A stretch of 64,000 nucleotides of DNA from Azospirillum baldaniorum. Its GTDB lineage: Bacteria; Pseudomonadota; Alphaproteobacteria; Azospirillales; Azospirillaceae. Numbering within the stretch: position 1 is the stretch's first letter; each line of letters starts with the position of its first letter. Shown piece by piece: positions 15,903-25,340 of this stretch. Location of the stretch: contig NZ_CP022255.1 of NCBI RefSeq assembly GCF_003119195.2, positions 1 through 64,000 of the forward strand, read 5' to 3'. The position numbers were made by a program, and so were the translations under genes. Under the pieces are notes generated by a model, which did not search any database, had not been told where the DNA came from, and was given only the letters and a program-made list of their open reading frames with translations.

Positions 15903-18013
15903 GGGCTGTGTTCCCTCTTCACCGTTTCATCGGAACCGAGCGCAAATCGAAGGTCGATGAGCAGGTCGAGCATCCGCAAACGGTCTTTGATCGAGCTGCC
16001 GGCGATCAATGCCGCCAGCGCCTCGATGCGCGGGACGAGGTCGGTGTGATCGACAGGGCCGGTCCGACCCCTGGCGCCGAAGCGTGCGGCGACCGCCAGA
16101 AGCAGGTCTCTCGCTTTGTCGCCGACCTCGCCCTCGGTCCGTGGGATCGTATTGCGGAGCTGGCCTGCGGCGTGACCGATGCGAAGATGGTGCAGGGTAT
16201 CGTCAAGGACGTCCGAGTAGGCTTTCCCGGACGCCCGCAATCTTGGAAGCAGCAGCGCCGTCCGATCGATCATGAGACTCGTCCAGTGTGCCTCGCTGGG
16301 CGCGGCGCCCAGGGCTCGACGTCCGACGTCCCGCCGACTTACGTGAAGCAGCCGGTTGATCGCCGTGTCGACCGGCACGGTCTGGAACAGGGACATGCTG
16401 ACCGCCGCAAAGCCGACCGCCGCAAAGAGCGCGATCACCATGTTGAGGGAGCCCGCGAAATCGCCGGTGTAGGTGGGGCCCAGACCCGAGAGGATCGGAA
16501 TTGTGAGGGTGATGCCGAGCGCCCGGAAGGTCGTCGGGAGCCGCGCCTGCAGGGAACCGGCGAACAGAAACGCCGGGGCGAGAACCGCAACAAGAACGGT
16601 GAAGCTCGTGACCTGGGGAAGGATGACGTAGCTGTAGGCGAGGCTGATCGCCACCCCATGGATTGATCCGACCATATACTTGATGACGTTGGGCACCGGC
16701 GTGTCGACATTCCCGAACAGCGTGCAGCAGACGCCGAGAATGGACACCGCCGTCCCGCCCTCCGGCCAAGCCGACCAGATCCAGAAGGCGCAACCGATGA
16801 GGATGCCGACCATGGCGCCCAGGGCGGCCCGCGCCGCCATCCAGGGATCGCGGTGATAGACGTAGCCCTTCGCACGCCGCGGCCCATGAAGCGGCGCCGC
16901 ATCGCGCGCGCGGTCGACAGTCCCGATGGTTCGGACGAGCCTGTCGCAGTCCTGGAGCAGGCCGATCATCTCCGCCAGATGTCCGGCGAGATTGGCGGCC
17001 AGCCGGTCGCCAAGCGTTGAGGCGTCTGCGCCCAAATGGTTCCGGATCGCCCGTGCGCGGCCAATCAGATGGGCTGCGGCGCCGTCCCGCTCGGCCGTCC
17101 CGGCGGTTGCGATCCATGCTCCGACGTCACCGAGCAGCGCACTTAGCTCTTCGGGCGCGCGGTCGCCCCTGGCGCCGAGGACGTGCATCCGGTCCTCGAT
17201 CTCCGTCGCGAGCGGAAGCAGTCGTGCAAGACGGTCATGGACCAGCTGCAGCTTTTCACGACGCGGCGTCATGGGGGCCGCGTCATACGGCAGATGAGTT
17301 GCAAGCCCTTGCAGGGCAAGAAGGTCCGCCGCAAGCTGGTTGCGGTCTCGACGGCTCGTTCCCGGCGTTCCGCTGAGCACATCCGCCGCCAGCCGCCGCG
17401 CGTCCTGCAGTGTTGCCGACAGCTTGCCGGTGAACTGACCCGTCATGCGCTTCGGCACGACATAGCGGTGCATCAGGACGGCGCAGAGAATCCCGATGGA
17501 TATCTCCTGGACCCGCACCGAGGCCGTTTCGAAGACCGTGCCGGGATCGAGGACACTGGGGAAACCAATCAGGCTCGCCGTGTAGCCGGCGAGAACGAAG
17601 GCGTAGGCGCGCGGCGTGCGATCGAGCAGCGAGAAGAACAGGCACAGCCCGATCCAGCCGGCCAGAACCGCGCTGCACACGATCGGATCGTTCACGCAAT
17701 TCGGAACGATCGCCACCGTCGCCACGGCACCGGCTATCGTCCCCGCGAAGCGATAGACGCCCCGGCTGAGCGATGCTCCGACGGAGGTCTGCGACACGAT
17801 ATAGACGGTGACAACGGCCCAGAACGGCTTGGGAAGGCCGATGTGCAACGCGATGCAGTAGGCCAGCATCGCGGCAGCGAAGCTCTTCGCCGAAAAGAGG
17901 ATCGCGTCCGCATCCGCCCTGATGGCGGGCGTGCGGAGGGCGTCGAGGCCTGCGCGCAGCATGGCGGCACTGGCCTTGCGCAAGGAGGTGTTTGCGGCGT
18001 TCCCGGTGGTCAT
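15899..18013 (-). CDS. FUSC/AaeB-like aromatic acid exporter
   Basis: A 704-residue inner-membrane protein with the duplicated fusaric-acid-resistance architecture: an N-terminal membrane block (about residues 45-185, FAAAMLAYCIALHIGLPKPF ... VVTVYIVSQTSVGASLSRG), a long cytoplasmic domain, and a second block (about 385-530, FWIWSAWPEGGTAVSILGV). Heads the three-gene efflux operon and is divergent from the AraC gene. By family knowledge it would export aromatic or weak organic acids; the actual substrate is not known. Confidence 0.85.
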   Translation of the reverse strand: MTTGNAANTSLRKASAAMLRAGLDALRTPAIRADADAILFSAKSFAAAMLAYCIALHIGLPKPFWAVVTVYIVSQTSVGASLSRGVYRFAGTIAGAVATVAIVPNCVNDPIVCSAVLAGWIGLCLFFSLLDRTPRAYAFVLAGYTASLIGFPSVLDPGTVFETASVRVQEISIGILCAVLMHRYVVPKRMTGQFTGKLSATLQDARRLAADVLSGTPGTSRRDRNQLAADLLALQGLATHLPYDAAPMTPRREKLQLVHDRLARLLPLATEIEDRMHVLGARGDRAPEELSALLGDVGAWIATAGTAERDGAAAHLIGRARAIRNHLGADASTLGDRLAANLAGHLAEMIGLLQDCDRLVRTIGTVDRARDAAPLHGPRRAKGYVYHRDPWMAARAALGAMVGILIGCAFWIWSAWPEGGTAVSILGVCCTLFGNVDTPVPNVIKYMVGSIHGVAISLAYSYVILPQVTSFTVLVAVLAPAFLFAGSLQARLPTTFRALGITLTIPILSGLGPTYTGDFAGSLNMVIALFAAVGFAAVSMSLFQTVPVDTAINRLLHVSRRDVGRRALGAAPSEAHWTSLMIDRTALLLPRLRASGKAYSDVLDDTLHHLRIGHAAGQLRNTIPRTEGEVGDKARDLLLAVAARFGARGRTGPVDHTDLVPRIEALAALIAGSSIKDRLRMLDLLIDLRFALGSDETVKREHSP

Positions 18014-18037
18014 GCCGCCAGTTGTGACCGATTTGCG

Positions 18038-18052
18038 GAATTTGATAAATTC
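18038..18052. promoter_or_regulatory. Dyad GAATTT-GAT-AAATTC in the divergent promoter region
   Basis: A perfect 6+3+6 inverted repeat in the 76-bp gap between the FUSC operon and the AraC gene, in locally A/T-rich DNA. Position suggests a regulator site or overlapping promoter elements; no binder can be proved. Confidence 0.4.
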
Positions 18053-18089
18053 GGTATTCTGTCATAAAATATCCAAAAGCTGCCAATCG

Positions 18090-18914
18090 ATGCCCCTCTC
18101 ACGATCAGCCGTCTCCGCCTTCGACCCCGATCTCACGGATCGGCCGGCCGTCGCGCGGCAGCTCAACTTTGTGGATCATGAGGCGGAAGTGCCGATGCAC
18201 ACGCATCGCAAAGGCCAGTTGATCCTCGCGCTGCATGGCGCCGTCACCTGCACGGCGGACAACGAGATCTGGATCGTACCGCCCAATTGCGGCGTTTGGA
18301 TTCCCGGCGGTGTGCCGCATTCGGCCCGTGCGACGGCAAATGCGCGGCTCAACTACCTGTTCGTGGAGCCGGGGGCAGCAGGCTTGCCCGCGGACTGCTG
18401 CACTCTGTCCGTCTCCCCGTTGATCCGGGAAATGGTCGATCGTTTGGCTCGGGAGCCTGCCGACTATCCCTCGGACGGCCATGCCGCCCGGCTTGCGAGG
18501 GTGGCTCTCGACGAACTGGCCGACATGCCGCGTGAGCGCTTCAACCTTCCGATCTCCAGCAATCCGAAGATCCGTGCGATAGCGGATGCCTTGACGCTGG
18601 CCCCCTCCGACCGCAGCACATCGGCCGAATGGGCCAAGCGCGTGGCGGTGAGCGAAAGGTCGCTGGCTCGTTTGATGATCCGCGAGACGGGCCTGACGTT
18701 CGGACGCTGGCGGCAGCAGCTTCACCTTGTCATTGCCCTTCGGGAACTGGCCAGCGGTGCGGCGGTTCAGGACGTAGCCGCCGAACTGGGCTATGACTCG
18801 GTCAACGCCTTCATCACGATGTTCAAGAAGGCGTTGGGAAGCACGCCTGCACAATATTTCGCGCAACGCAGGGCGGAAAAGCTGTCGTCGCCGAAACACG
18901 TGCCGGATGATTGA
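18090..18914 (+). CDS. AraC-family regulator with cupin domain
   Basis: A 274-residue regulator. An N-terminal cupin-like sensor (about residues 25-110; HTHRKGQLILALHGAVTCTA, GVWIPGGVPHSARA) precedes two AraC helix-turn-helices (about 170-265; WAKRVAVSERSLARLMIRET, VQDVAAELGYDSVNAFITMF then FKKALGSTPAQYF). Divergent from the FUSC/DUF1656/HlyD operon with a 76-bp gap, so it most likely controls that operon in response to the exported compound. ATG at 18090; the upstream open frame has no regulator character. Confidence 0.88.
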   Translation: MPLSRSAVSAFDPDLTDRPAVARQLNFVDHEAEVPMHTHRKGQLILALHGAVTCTADNEIWIVPPNCGVWIPGGVPHSARATANARLNYLFVEPGAAGLPADCCTLSVSPLIREMVDRLAREPADYPSDGHAARLARVALDELADMPRERFNLPISSNPKIRAIADALTLAPSDRSTSAEWAKRVAVSERSLARLMIRETGLTFGRWRQQLHLVIALRELASGAAVQDVAAELGYDSVNAFITMFKKALGSTPAQYFAQRRAEKLSSPKHVPDD

Positions 18915-19147
18915 TTAAGAGCAGCGGCTTTGACGGTTGGCTCGTCACGGTGCTCCTCGCGTTTCTCCGACAAGCCAGTCGACGAAGCCGGCAACCAAGT
19001 TTCCGGCATCGGCGTGACGTGGAACAAGCGCGACGTAACCCGTCCTCGGAACCCGGATCTCCGGCAGCGGTGAGGGAACCGCCGCAGCCGGCCACCGCAT
19101 CGGCAACGATGGGCTCGGGGCCACGGCGGCAGTCCGCTCGTTTCGGA

Positions 19148-20326
19148 TCAGAAGGCCGCGCGGAACAAGTCCTGGAAATCCGGCTCGCTGGTGTGGCGCG
19201 GATTCCAGCGGTTGTAGTCGGCCGCATAGCTGCGCCGGGCCATCTCGTCCAGCCGGTCCTCGGTCACGCCCACATCGCGCAGGCGCGGCGGAATGCCGAG
19301 GTCGGCGCACAGCGTCCGCAGGCCGTCCACGGCGGCCTCCGCGGCCTGGTCCAGGGGCAGGCCGGCGGTGTCCACCCCCAGGATTTCGGCGATCCGGGCC
19401 ATGCGCTCCGGCTTGGCCGACACGTTGAAGGCCGCCGCGTAGGGCAGGCAAACCGCGTTGGCCAGGCCGTGCGGAACGGGGAACAGGGCGCCGACCGACA
19501 TCGCCATGCAATGCACGTTGCCGAGCCCGGTGACGCCGAAGGACATCGCCGCCAGCGCCGACCCGCACAGCATGTCCAGCGCAGCCGGAACGTTGGTCCG
19601 GTCGGCGACGAAGGGGCGGATGCTGCCGGCGATCAGGGTCATCGCGTGCAGATTTACGGCGTCGGAAAAGACCGTCGCCCGCTTGGACAGGTAGGACTCG
19701 AAAGCGTGCACGAAGGCGTCGATGCCCGCATGCGCGGCGACGTGGGCCGGCATCGAGCCGACAGCGAGAGGATCGAGGATGGCGACCTGCGCCGGGCTGA
19801 AGGCCGCGTGACGGATGGCCATCTTGGTCTTGCGCGCGGTGTCGGTGATGACGCAGGCGCCCGACACCTCCGACCCGGTGCCGGCGGTCGTCGGCACGGC
19901 GATCAGCGGCAGCGGGCGGATCGCGAACTTCTCGATCCCCTCGTAGTCGGCGATCCGGCCGCCGTTGGTCATCAGGATGCCCACCGCCTTCGCCACGTCG
20001 ATGGTGCTCCCCCCGCCGATGGCCAGCAGCGCCTGGGCGTCCTGCTCGCGGCAGCGTTCGTAGGCGGCCTGCACCGTCCGGTCGCCCGGCTCCGGTTCGA
20101 TGCCGGTGAAGACGGACAGGGCGACGCCGTTGCTGGTCAGAAGCCCCTCGATCCGGCGGAAGATGGCGCTGTCCGCCAGGGCCGGGTCCAGCAGGACGAA
20201 CAGGCGCGTGGCGTTCCATTCGCGCAGGACGTCGGGAAGCTGCTCGTGCGCCCCGACGCCGAAGACGATCTTCGTCGGGCAGGAGAAGGAGGAAACGGGG
20301 AAGGCGGACATGGCGAGGGAGGACAT
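19148..20326 (-). CDS. Iron-containing alcohol dehydrogenase
   Basis: A 392-residue group III Fe-ADH that would oxidise an alcohol to the aldehyde with NAD(P). FGVGAHEQLPDVLRE starts the nucleotide domain; GGGSTIDVAKAVG (about residue 104) binds NAD. Metal ligands are in AGIDAFVHAFESY (Asp and His) and in the two later His of NVHCMAMSVGALF and PVPHGLANAVCLP. Last gene of the Liv/AtuA operon, 27 bp after the aldehyde dehydrogenase, which would take its product. Confidence 0.9.
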   Translation of the reverse strand: MSSLAMSAFPVSSFSCPTKIVFGVGAHEQLPDVLREWNATRLFVLLDPALADSAIFRRIEGLLTSNGVALSVFTGIEPEPGDRTVQAAYERCREQDAQALLAIGGGSTIDVAKAVGILMTNGGRIADYEGIEKFAIRPLPLIAVPTTAGTGSEVSGACVITDTARKTKMAIRHAAFSPAQVAILDPLAVGSMPAHVAAHAGIDAFVHAFESYLSKRATVFSDAVNLHAMTLIAGSIRPFVADRTNVPAALDMLCGSALAAMSFGVTGLGNVHCMAMSVGALFPVPHGLANAVCLPYAAAFNVSAKPERMARIAEILGVDTAGLPLDQAAEAAVDGLRTLCADLGIPPRLRDVGVTEDRLDEMARRSYAADYNRWNPRHTSEPDFQDLFRAAF

Positions 20327-20353
20327 GGCGGGGGCCTCGTGGTGCGGAAGGGC

Positions 20354-21814
20354 TCAGGAGCGGCGGGGCAGGGCGATGCGGGTGCAGATGTTCTTCACCT
20401 GCGTGTAGGACAGCAGCGCGTCGAGGCCCTTCTCGCGCCCGAAGCCGGACTTGCGGTACCCGCCGAAGGGAAGTTCCACGCCGCCACCGGCGCCGTAGCA
20501 GTTGATGAAGATCTGCCCCGCCTTGACGGTGCGGGCCAGCCAGTTGGTCGCGCCGACGTCGCGGCCCCAGATCCCGGCGACCAGCCCGTATTCGGTCGCG
20601 TTGGCGAGCGCCGCCGCTTCCTCGACCTCGTCGAAGGGGAGGATGGTCAGGACCGGGCCGAAGATCTCTTCCCGATGGACGCGCATCTCCGGGCGCGCGC
20701 CGTCCAGCAGTGTCGGCGACACGAAGTTCCCGTGGCTGAGGTCGGCGCCGGGCAGGGGCGTCCCGCCGGTGATGACCTCCGCTCCCTCGTCGCGGGCGAT
20801 CCCAATGTAATCCAGCACCTTGCCTTGCTGGGCGCGGCTGACCAGCGGGCCGATGTCGGGGTTTTGCAGGCCGGGGCCGACCTTCAGGCCATGGCAGAGC
20901 GCCGCCAGCCGGTCGACCAGTTCGCGGTGCCGGGCGCGCTGCACCAGGACGCGCGACCCGGCCGAGCAGGTCTGGCCCGAGTTGGGAAAGGCCGCCTTCA
21001 GGAGCACCGGCAGCGCGTCGTCGAGGTCGGCGTCGGCCAGCACGATGTTCGGCGACTTGCCGCCCAGTTCCAGCAGCACCGGGACGATGTTGTCCGCCGC
21101 CGTGCGCATCACCTGGGCGCCGGTCGCGACCGATCCGGTGAAGACGACCAGATTGACGCCGGGGTGCGCGGCGAGGGCGTAACCCGCCTCCTGCCCCAGC
21201 CCCGGAACGACGTTCAGCACACCGGGCGGGAGCCCTTCCTCGTGGCAGATGCGGGTCAGCTCCAGCACGCTGAGGCAGGCCAGTTCGGCGGGCTTCAGGA
21301 CCACCGTGTTGCCGGTCGCCAGCGCCGGCGCCAGCCCGCGGGAGGCGATCTGCAACGGATAGTTCCAGGGGACGATCTGCGCCGTCACGCCCAGCGGCTC
21401 GCGCACCGTGAAATCGGCGTAGTCGGGGCCGAGCGGGATGGAGCTGCCCAGCACCTTGTCGGCGACGCCGGCGTAATATTCGAAGAAGCGTGCCGCGGCG
21501 ACCGCGTCGGCCTGGGCCTGGGCCAGCGGCTTGCCGGTGTCCTGGCTTTCGAGGCGGGCGAGGCGGTCCTGCTCCTCCAGGATGCGGCGGGCGATGGCGT
21601 AGAGGACGCGGCCGCGCTGCACCGGCACGCAGTCGGCCCAGCCCGGCAGAGCCGCCTGGGCCGCTCGCACGGCCTCGTCGATGTCCGATGCGCCACCGCG
21701 GGCGATGTGCGCGAGGACGGCGCCGTCGGCGGGATCGAGGATCTCCAGCGTCTCGCGCGAATGGGCCGGGCGCCATTGGCCGTCGATGAAGCAGTCGTAG
21801 GAAGGCAGGGACAT
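20354..21814 (-). CDS. NAD-dependent aldehyde dehydrogenase
   Basis: A 486-residue ALDH-superfamily enzyme. VPWNYPLQIASRGLAPALAT (cofactor region), VVFTGSVATGAQVM (Rossmann), the catalytic Glu in LLELGGKSPNIV and the nucleophilic Cys in PNSGQTCSAGSRVLVQ (about residue 283) are all present, as is EEIFGPVLTI. It would oxidise the aldehyde produced by the neighbouring Fe-ADH to the acid. Expressed after LivF with a 69-bp gap. Confidence 0.92.
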   Translation of the reverse strand: MSLPSYDCFIDGQWRPAHSRETLEILDPADGAVLAHIARGGASDIDEAVRAAQAALPGWADCVPVQRGRVLYAIARRILEEQDRLARLESQDTGKPLAQAQADAVAAARFFEYYAGVADKVLGSSIPLGPDYADFTVREPLGVTAQIVPWNYPLQIASRGLAPALATGNTVVLKPAELACLSVLELTRICHEEGLPPGVLNVVPGLGQEAGYALAAHPGVNLVVFTGSVATGAQVMRTAADNIVPVLLELGGKSPNIVLADADLDDALPVLLKAAFPNSGQTCSAGSRVLVQRARHRELVDRLAALCHGLKVGPGLQNPDIGPLVSRAQQGKVLDYIGIARDEGAEVITGGTPLPGADLSHGNFVSPTLLDGARPEMRVHREEIFGPVLTILPFDEVEEAAALANATEYGLVAGIWGRDVGATNWLARTVKAGQIFINCYGAGGGVELPFGGYRKSGFGREKGLDALLSYTQVKNICTRIALPRRS

Positions 21815-21883
21815 GGTGGGAATCCGAATTTGGAGTGTGACAGGGCCGCCGATCGGGCGGCCGATCAGGAAGGAAACCGCCGG

Positions 21884-22609
21884 TCAGGCGGCGTGATGGG
21901 CGAGGTCGCCGCCGAGATAGGCTTCACGGATGCGGGGGTCGCGGCGCAGCGTGGCGGCGACGCCCTCCAGCACGATCGATCCTCCCTCCAGCACATAGGC
22001 GCGGTCTGCGATGGCCAGCGCCTGGTTGGCCATCTGCTCGACCAGCAGGATGGTCATGCCGTCCCGGCGCAGGCCGACGAGCGTCCGGAAGATGTCGGCG
22101 GTGATGATGGGTGCGAGCCCGAGCGAGGGTTCGTCGAGAATCAACAGCTTGGGTTCCGTCATCAGGGCGCGGGCGATGGCGAGCATCTGCTGCTCCCCGC
22201 CGCTCAGCGTGCCGGCGATCTGGTCGCGCCGTTCCAGCAGCCGGGGGAACAGCGCGTAGAAGCGGTCGATGTTGGCTGCGATGCGCTGCGGCCGGCCGCG
22301 CAGCAGATGCCCGCCGAGCAGCAGATTCTCGTGAACCGTCTGGTCGGTGAAGATCTGTCGCCCCTCCGGGGCCATGGCGACGCCCAGCGCGACGCGCTGC
22401 GGGGTGCTCAGCCCGTCGATCGGCCGGCCGTCGAAGGTCACCCGTCCGGTTGCCGGGACGAGGCCGGTGATGCCGCGCAGGAGGCTGCTCTTTCCGGCGC
22501 CGTTGGCGCCGATCAGGGCGACGATCTCGCCGGCCCCGACCCGGATGGACACCCCGCGCAAGGCGCGGATCGGCCCGTAGGAGACGCTCAGGTCGGCAAC
22601 GGTCAGCAT
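21884..22609 (-). CDS. livF: Branched-chain-type ABC ATPase LivF
   Basis: A 241-residue ATPase. Walker A GANGAGKSSL (about residue 34), Q-loop, signature LSGGEQQMLAIARAL (about 136) and Walker B LLILDEPSLGLAP are intact. The SLGLAPII sequence after Walker B is the LivF hallmark. Overlaps the LivM-LivG fusion by 7 bp. Powers import together with the LivG half of that protein. Confidence 0.92.
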   Translation of the reverse strand: MLTVADLSVSYGPIRALRGVSIRVGAGEIVALIGANGAGKSSLLRGITGLVPATGRVTFDGRPIDGLSTPQRVALGVAMAPEGRQIFTDQTVHENLLLGGHLLRGRPQRIAANIDRFYALFPRLLERRDQIAGTLSGGEQQMLAIARALMTEPKLLILDEPSLGLAPIITADIFRTLVGLRRDGMTILLVEQMANQALAIADRAYVLEGGSIVLEGVAATLRRDPRIREAYLGGDLAHHAA

Positions 22610-24414
22610 GGGCGCTCCTCCTTGTCCGATTCCGGCCCATCCGGAGCCGGGCTGTCCTCGCGGCCCAGATAGGCCTCGATGACGCGGGGGTTGGTCTGGA
22701 TGTCGCGGGGGGCGCCTTCGGCGATCACCACGCCCCGGTCGAGGACGACGATCTCGTCGGAGATCCTCATCACCAGGCCCATGTCGTGCTCCACCATCAG
22801 CACCGCGACGCCGAGCTGGCCGATGCGCTTGATGAGCTGCCCAAGCTCGGCGGTCTCCCGCGGGTTCAGGCCGGCGGCGGGCTCGTCCAGCAGCAGCAGG
22901 ACCGGGTCGCCGGCCAGCGCGCGGGCCAGCTCGACGCGGCGTTGCAGGCCGTAGGGCAGGCTGCCGGCCAGCGCCCCGGCGTGCTCGCCCAGGCCGACGA
23001 AGTCCAGGACGGCCTTCGCCTTGGCGACGGCGTCCTCCTCCCGTCCGGTCACGCCGATCCGCGCGTGGGCGCCGATCAGCACGTTGTCCAGCACCGTCAT
23101 GGAGCCGAACAGGCGCAGGTTCTGGAAGGTGCGGGCGATGCCGCGGGCGGCGCGGGCGTGGGCCGTGCCGCGGGTGATGTCCTGGCCGGCCAGCCGGATC
23201 GTCCCGGAATCCGCGGAGATCACGCCGGTCAGGATGTTGATGAGGGTGCTCTTGCCGGCGCCGTTGGGACCGATCAGGGCGTGGATCCGGTGGGCGTGAA
23301 GCCGCAGCCCGACCTTATCCGCGGTCACCACGCCGCCGAACGCCTTGCTGACGTCAGTCACTTCCAGCAAGGGACCGGCGGATGGCTCCGCCCGGCCGCG
23401 CTGCATCGCGGTCAGCGGGGGAGTCTCCACCCCATCCAGGACGGCCATCCGGCGGGGCAGGACGCGCGCGATCGCGCCGGCGACGCCCGTCGGCATCAGG
23501 TAGAGCGCGAACAGCAGCATCGCGCCGTAGATGAAGTGCTGCACCGACGGCCATTGCGCCAGGAACACCTCGGTCATCGTGAGGATCGCGGCCCCCGCGA
23601 TGGGGCCGTAGATGTTGCCGGCCCCGCCCAGAAGCACCAGCAGAAGGATGAAGACCGACAGGTGGAAGGTCACGAAGTCGGAATTGAAATACTGGTTCTG
23701 CTGCGCCACCAGCGCGCCGCCCAGCCCGCACAGCGCGGCGGCCAGCACGAAGGCCAGCGTCTTGTAGCGGTAGACCGAGATGCCCGCGCACTCCGCGGCG
23801 ATCTCGTCGCTTTGCAGCGCCAGCAGGGCACGGCCGAAACGCCCGTTCAGCAGATGCGACAGGGCGAGATGGACCGCCACGCCCAGCACGATGACCAGGA
23901 CCACCCAGTGCTTGAGCGCGAAGGGCTCGTCGCCCAGCGTCAGCGGGGCGATGCCGTAAATGCCCTGGGCGCCGCCGAACAGGTCGGTCCATTCGGTCAC
24001 CAGCTTCTCCACCACCAGCCCGAAGGCCAGCGTGACCAGGGCGAGGCTGGGTCCCTTCACCCGCAGCGAGGGCAGGGCGATCAGCACGCCGACCGCGGCG
24101 GCCACCAGCGGTGCGGCGGCCAGCGCCAGCGCCGGCGGAAGCTCCAGCCGGGTCGTCAGCAGGGCCACCGTGTAGGCCCCCGCCGCGAACAGTCCGGCCT
24201 GCCCGAGCGACTTCTGCCCGGCATAGCCCGCCAGCACGTTCATGCCGGACGCGCAGATGTAGTAAACGCCGGCCATGAAGGCGACGTAGAGGTAGAAATC
24301 GTTGCTCAGCGTCAGGGCGAGCGCCACCAGCGCCGCGCCGATGCCCAGGGCCGGGGCCGCCCGCAGCAGGGCGAAGCGGCGGGCCGCCGGCCGGAGAACG
24401 GAGGCATCCATCAT
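22603..24414 (-). CDS. LivM-LivG fusion: ABC permease plus ATPase
   Basis: A 603-residue fusion. Residues about 1-325 form a LivM permease (YYICASGMNVLAGYAGQKSL GQAGLFAAGAY; many helices; LLLGGAGNIYGPIAGA). A ~35-residue linker leads to a LivG ATPase from about 355 (LLEVTDVSKAFGGVVTADKV; Walker A GPNGAGKSTLI; the LivG-type GIARTFQNLRLF; LPYGLQRRVELARAL; LLLLDEPAAGLNP). Start ATG 24414 overlaps the LivH stop. LivM-LivG fusions are known but are the minority arrangement. With LivF and LivH it would form the importer core. Confidence 0.9.
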   Translation of the reverse strand: MMDASVLRPAARRFALLRAAPALGIGAALVALALTLSNDFYLYVAFMAGVYYICASGMNVLAGYAGQKSLGQAGLFAAGAYTVALLTTRLELPPALALAAAPLVAAAVGVLIALPSLRVKGPSLALVTLAFGLVVEKLVTEWTDLFGGAQGIYGIAPLTLGDEPFALKHWVVLVIVLGVAVHLALSHLLNGRFGRALLALQSDEIAAECAGISVYRYKTLAFVLAAALCGLGGALVAQQNQYFNSDFVTFHLSVFILLLVLLGGAGNIYGPIAGAAILTMTEVFLAQWPSVQHFIYGAMLLFALYLMPTGVAGAIARVLPRRMAVLDGVETPPLTAMQRGRAEPSAGPLLEVTDVSKAFGGVVTADKVGLRLHAHRIHALIGPNGAGKSTLINILTGVISADSGTIRLAGQDITRGTAHARAARGIARTFQNLRLFGSMTVLDNVLIGAHARIGVTGREEDAVAKAKAVLDFVGLGEHAGALAGSLPYGLQRRVELARALAGDPVLLLLDEPAAGLNPRETAELGQLIKRIGQLGVAVLMVEHDMGLVMRISDEIVVLDRGVVIAEGAPRDIQTNPRVIEAYLGREDSPAPDGPESDKEERPC

Positions 24415-25307
24415 ACCTTTTCCACCAGCTTCCGGCCGAACAGGCCGTTGGGCGCCATGGCCAGCACCAGGATGACCAGGAGAAAGACCATGATTTCCCG
24501 CCATTGCGCGCTCCACAAGGCCGTGAGGGACTCAACCAGACCGATCAGCAGGCCGCCGGCCATGCAGCCGCGCGGGTTGGTCAGGCCGCCGATGATCGCC
24601 GCGGAGAAGCCCTTCAGGGCGATGATGACCCCCATGAAGAGGGAGGCCGACAGGATCGGCGCGACCAGCACCCCGCTCAGCCCGGCCAGCGCCGAGCTGG
24701 CGAGGAAGGCCATCGCCATGACGCGGGGCACGTCGATGCCCATCAGCGCGGCGGCGTCGCGGTTCAGCGCTACCGCCCGCATGCAGCGGCCGATGGCCGT
24801 GCGCCGCATGGCGAGGTCGAACGCCCCCAGGATCGCGAAGGCGAGGACCAGCACCACCAGTTCCTGCGAGCGGAAGCCGGCCTCGCCGACGCGGAACACC
24901 TCGTCGCCGAAGGGGGCGGGCAGCATCCGCGCCCCCAGCCCCCACACCGACAGGGCGGCGCTTTGCAGGACGATGCCGAAGCCGATCGTGCTGACCACCC
25001 AGGACATGCCCGGCTTGCCGGCGAAGGGCCGGATCGCCGCCAGATACAGCGGCAGCCCCAGCACCCCCATCGCCAGCGCCGCGGCGACCGCCGCCAGCGC
25101 ATAGAGCCAGACATAGCCGACCGCGTCGGCCCCGAGCGCCGCGGTGAGCACCCCCACCGTTCCCAGCCCGACGAAGGCGCCGACCGACACGAAGTCGCCC
25201 TGCGCGAAGTTCAGCGTCCGCGTGGTGGTGTAGGTCAGGTTGAAGCCGAGGGCGATCAGGGCGTAGACGCTGCCCAGCGTCAGCCCGCCGATGATGGCTT
25301 GCAGCAT
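24411..25307 (-). CDS. livH: Branched-chain-type ABC permease LivH
   Basis: A 298-residue permease, MLQAIIGGLTLGSVYALIAL then GFNLTYTTTRTLNFAQGDFV, the LivH N-terminus, with about eight hydrophobic segments and the conserved GLTNPRGCMAGGLLIGLVES loop (EAA-like contact with the ATPase). Follows the binding-protein gene by 33 bp and overlaps the fusion gene by 4 bp. Confidence 0.92.
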   Translation of the reverse strand: MLQAIIGGLTLGSVYALIALGFNLTYTTTRTLNFAQGDFVSVGAFVGLGTVGVLTAALGADAVGYVWLYALAAVAAALAMGVLGLPLYLAAIRPFAGKPGMSWVVSTIGFGIVLQSAALSVWGLGARMLPAPFGDEVFRVGEAGFRSQELVVLVLAFAILGAFDLAMRRTAIGRCMRAVALNRDAAALMGIDVPRVMAMAFLASSALAGLSGVLVAPILSASLFMGVIIALKGFSAAIIGGLTNPRGCMAGGLLIGLVESLTALWSAQWREIMVFLLVILVLAMAPNGLFGRKLVEKV

Positions 25308-25340
25308 GGGGTCACCCTCCGTGACGGTTCGCGGGCCGCG

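Noticed and set aside
18911..22672. A 1253-codon plus-strand open frame opposite the ADH, ALDH and LivF genes
   Set aside because: It is antisense to three well-recognised enzymes, has Gln/Arg/His-rich random composition and no domain; long antisense frames are expected in DNA with this GC bias.
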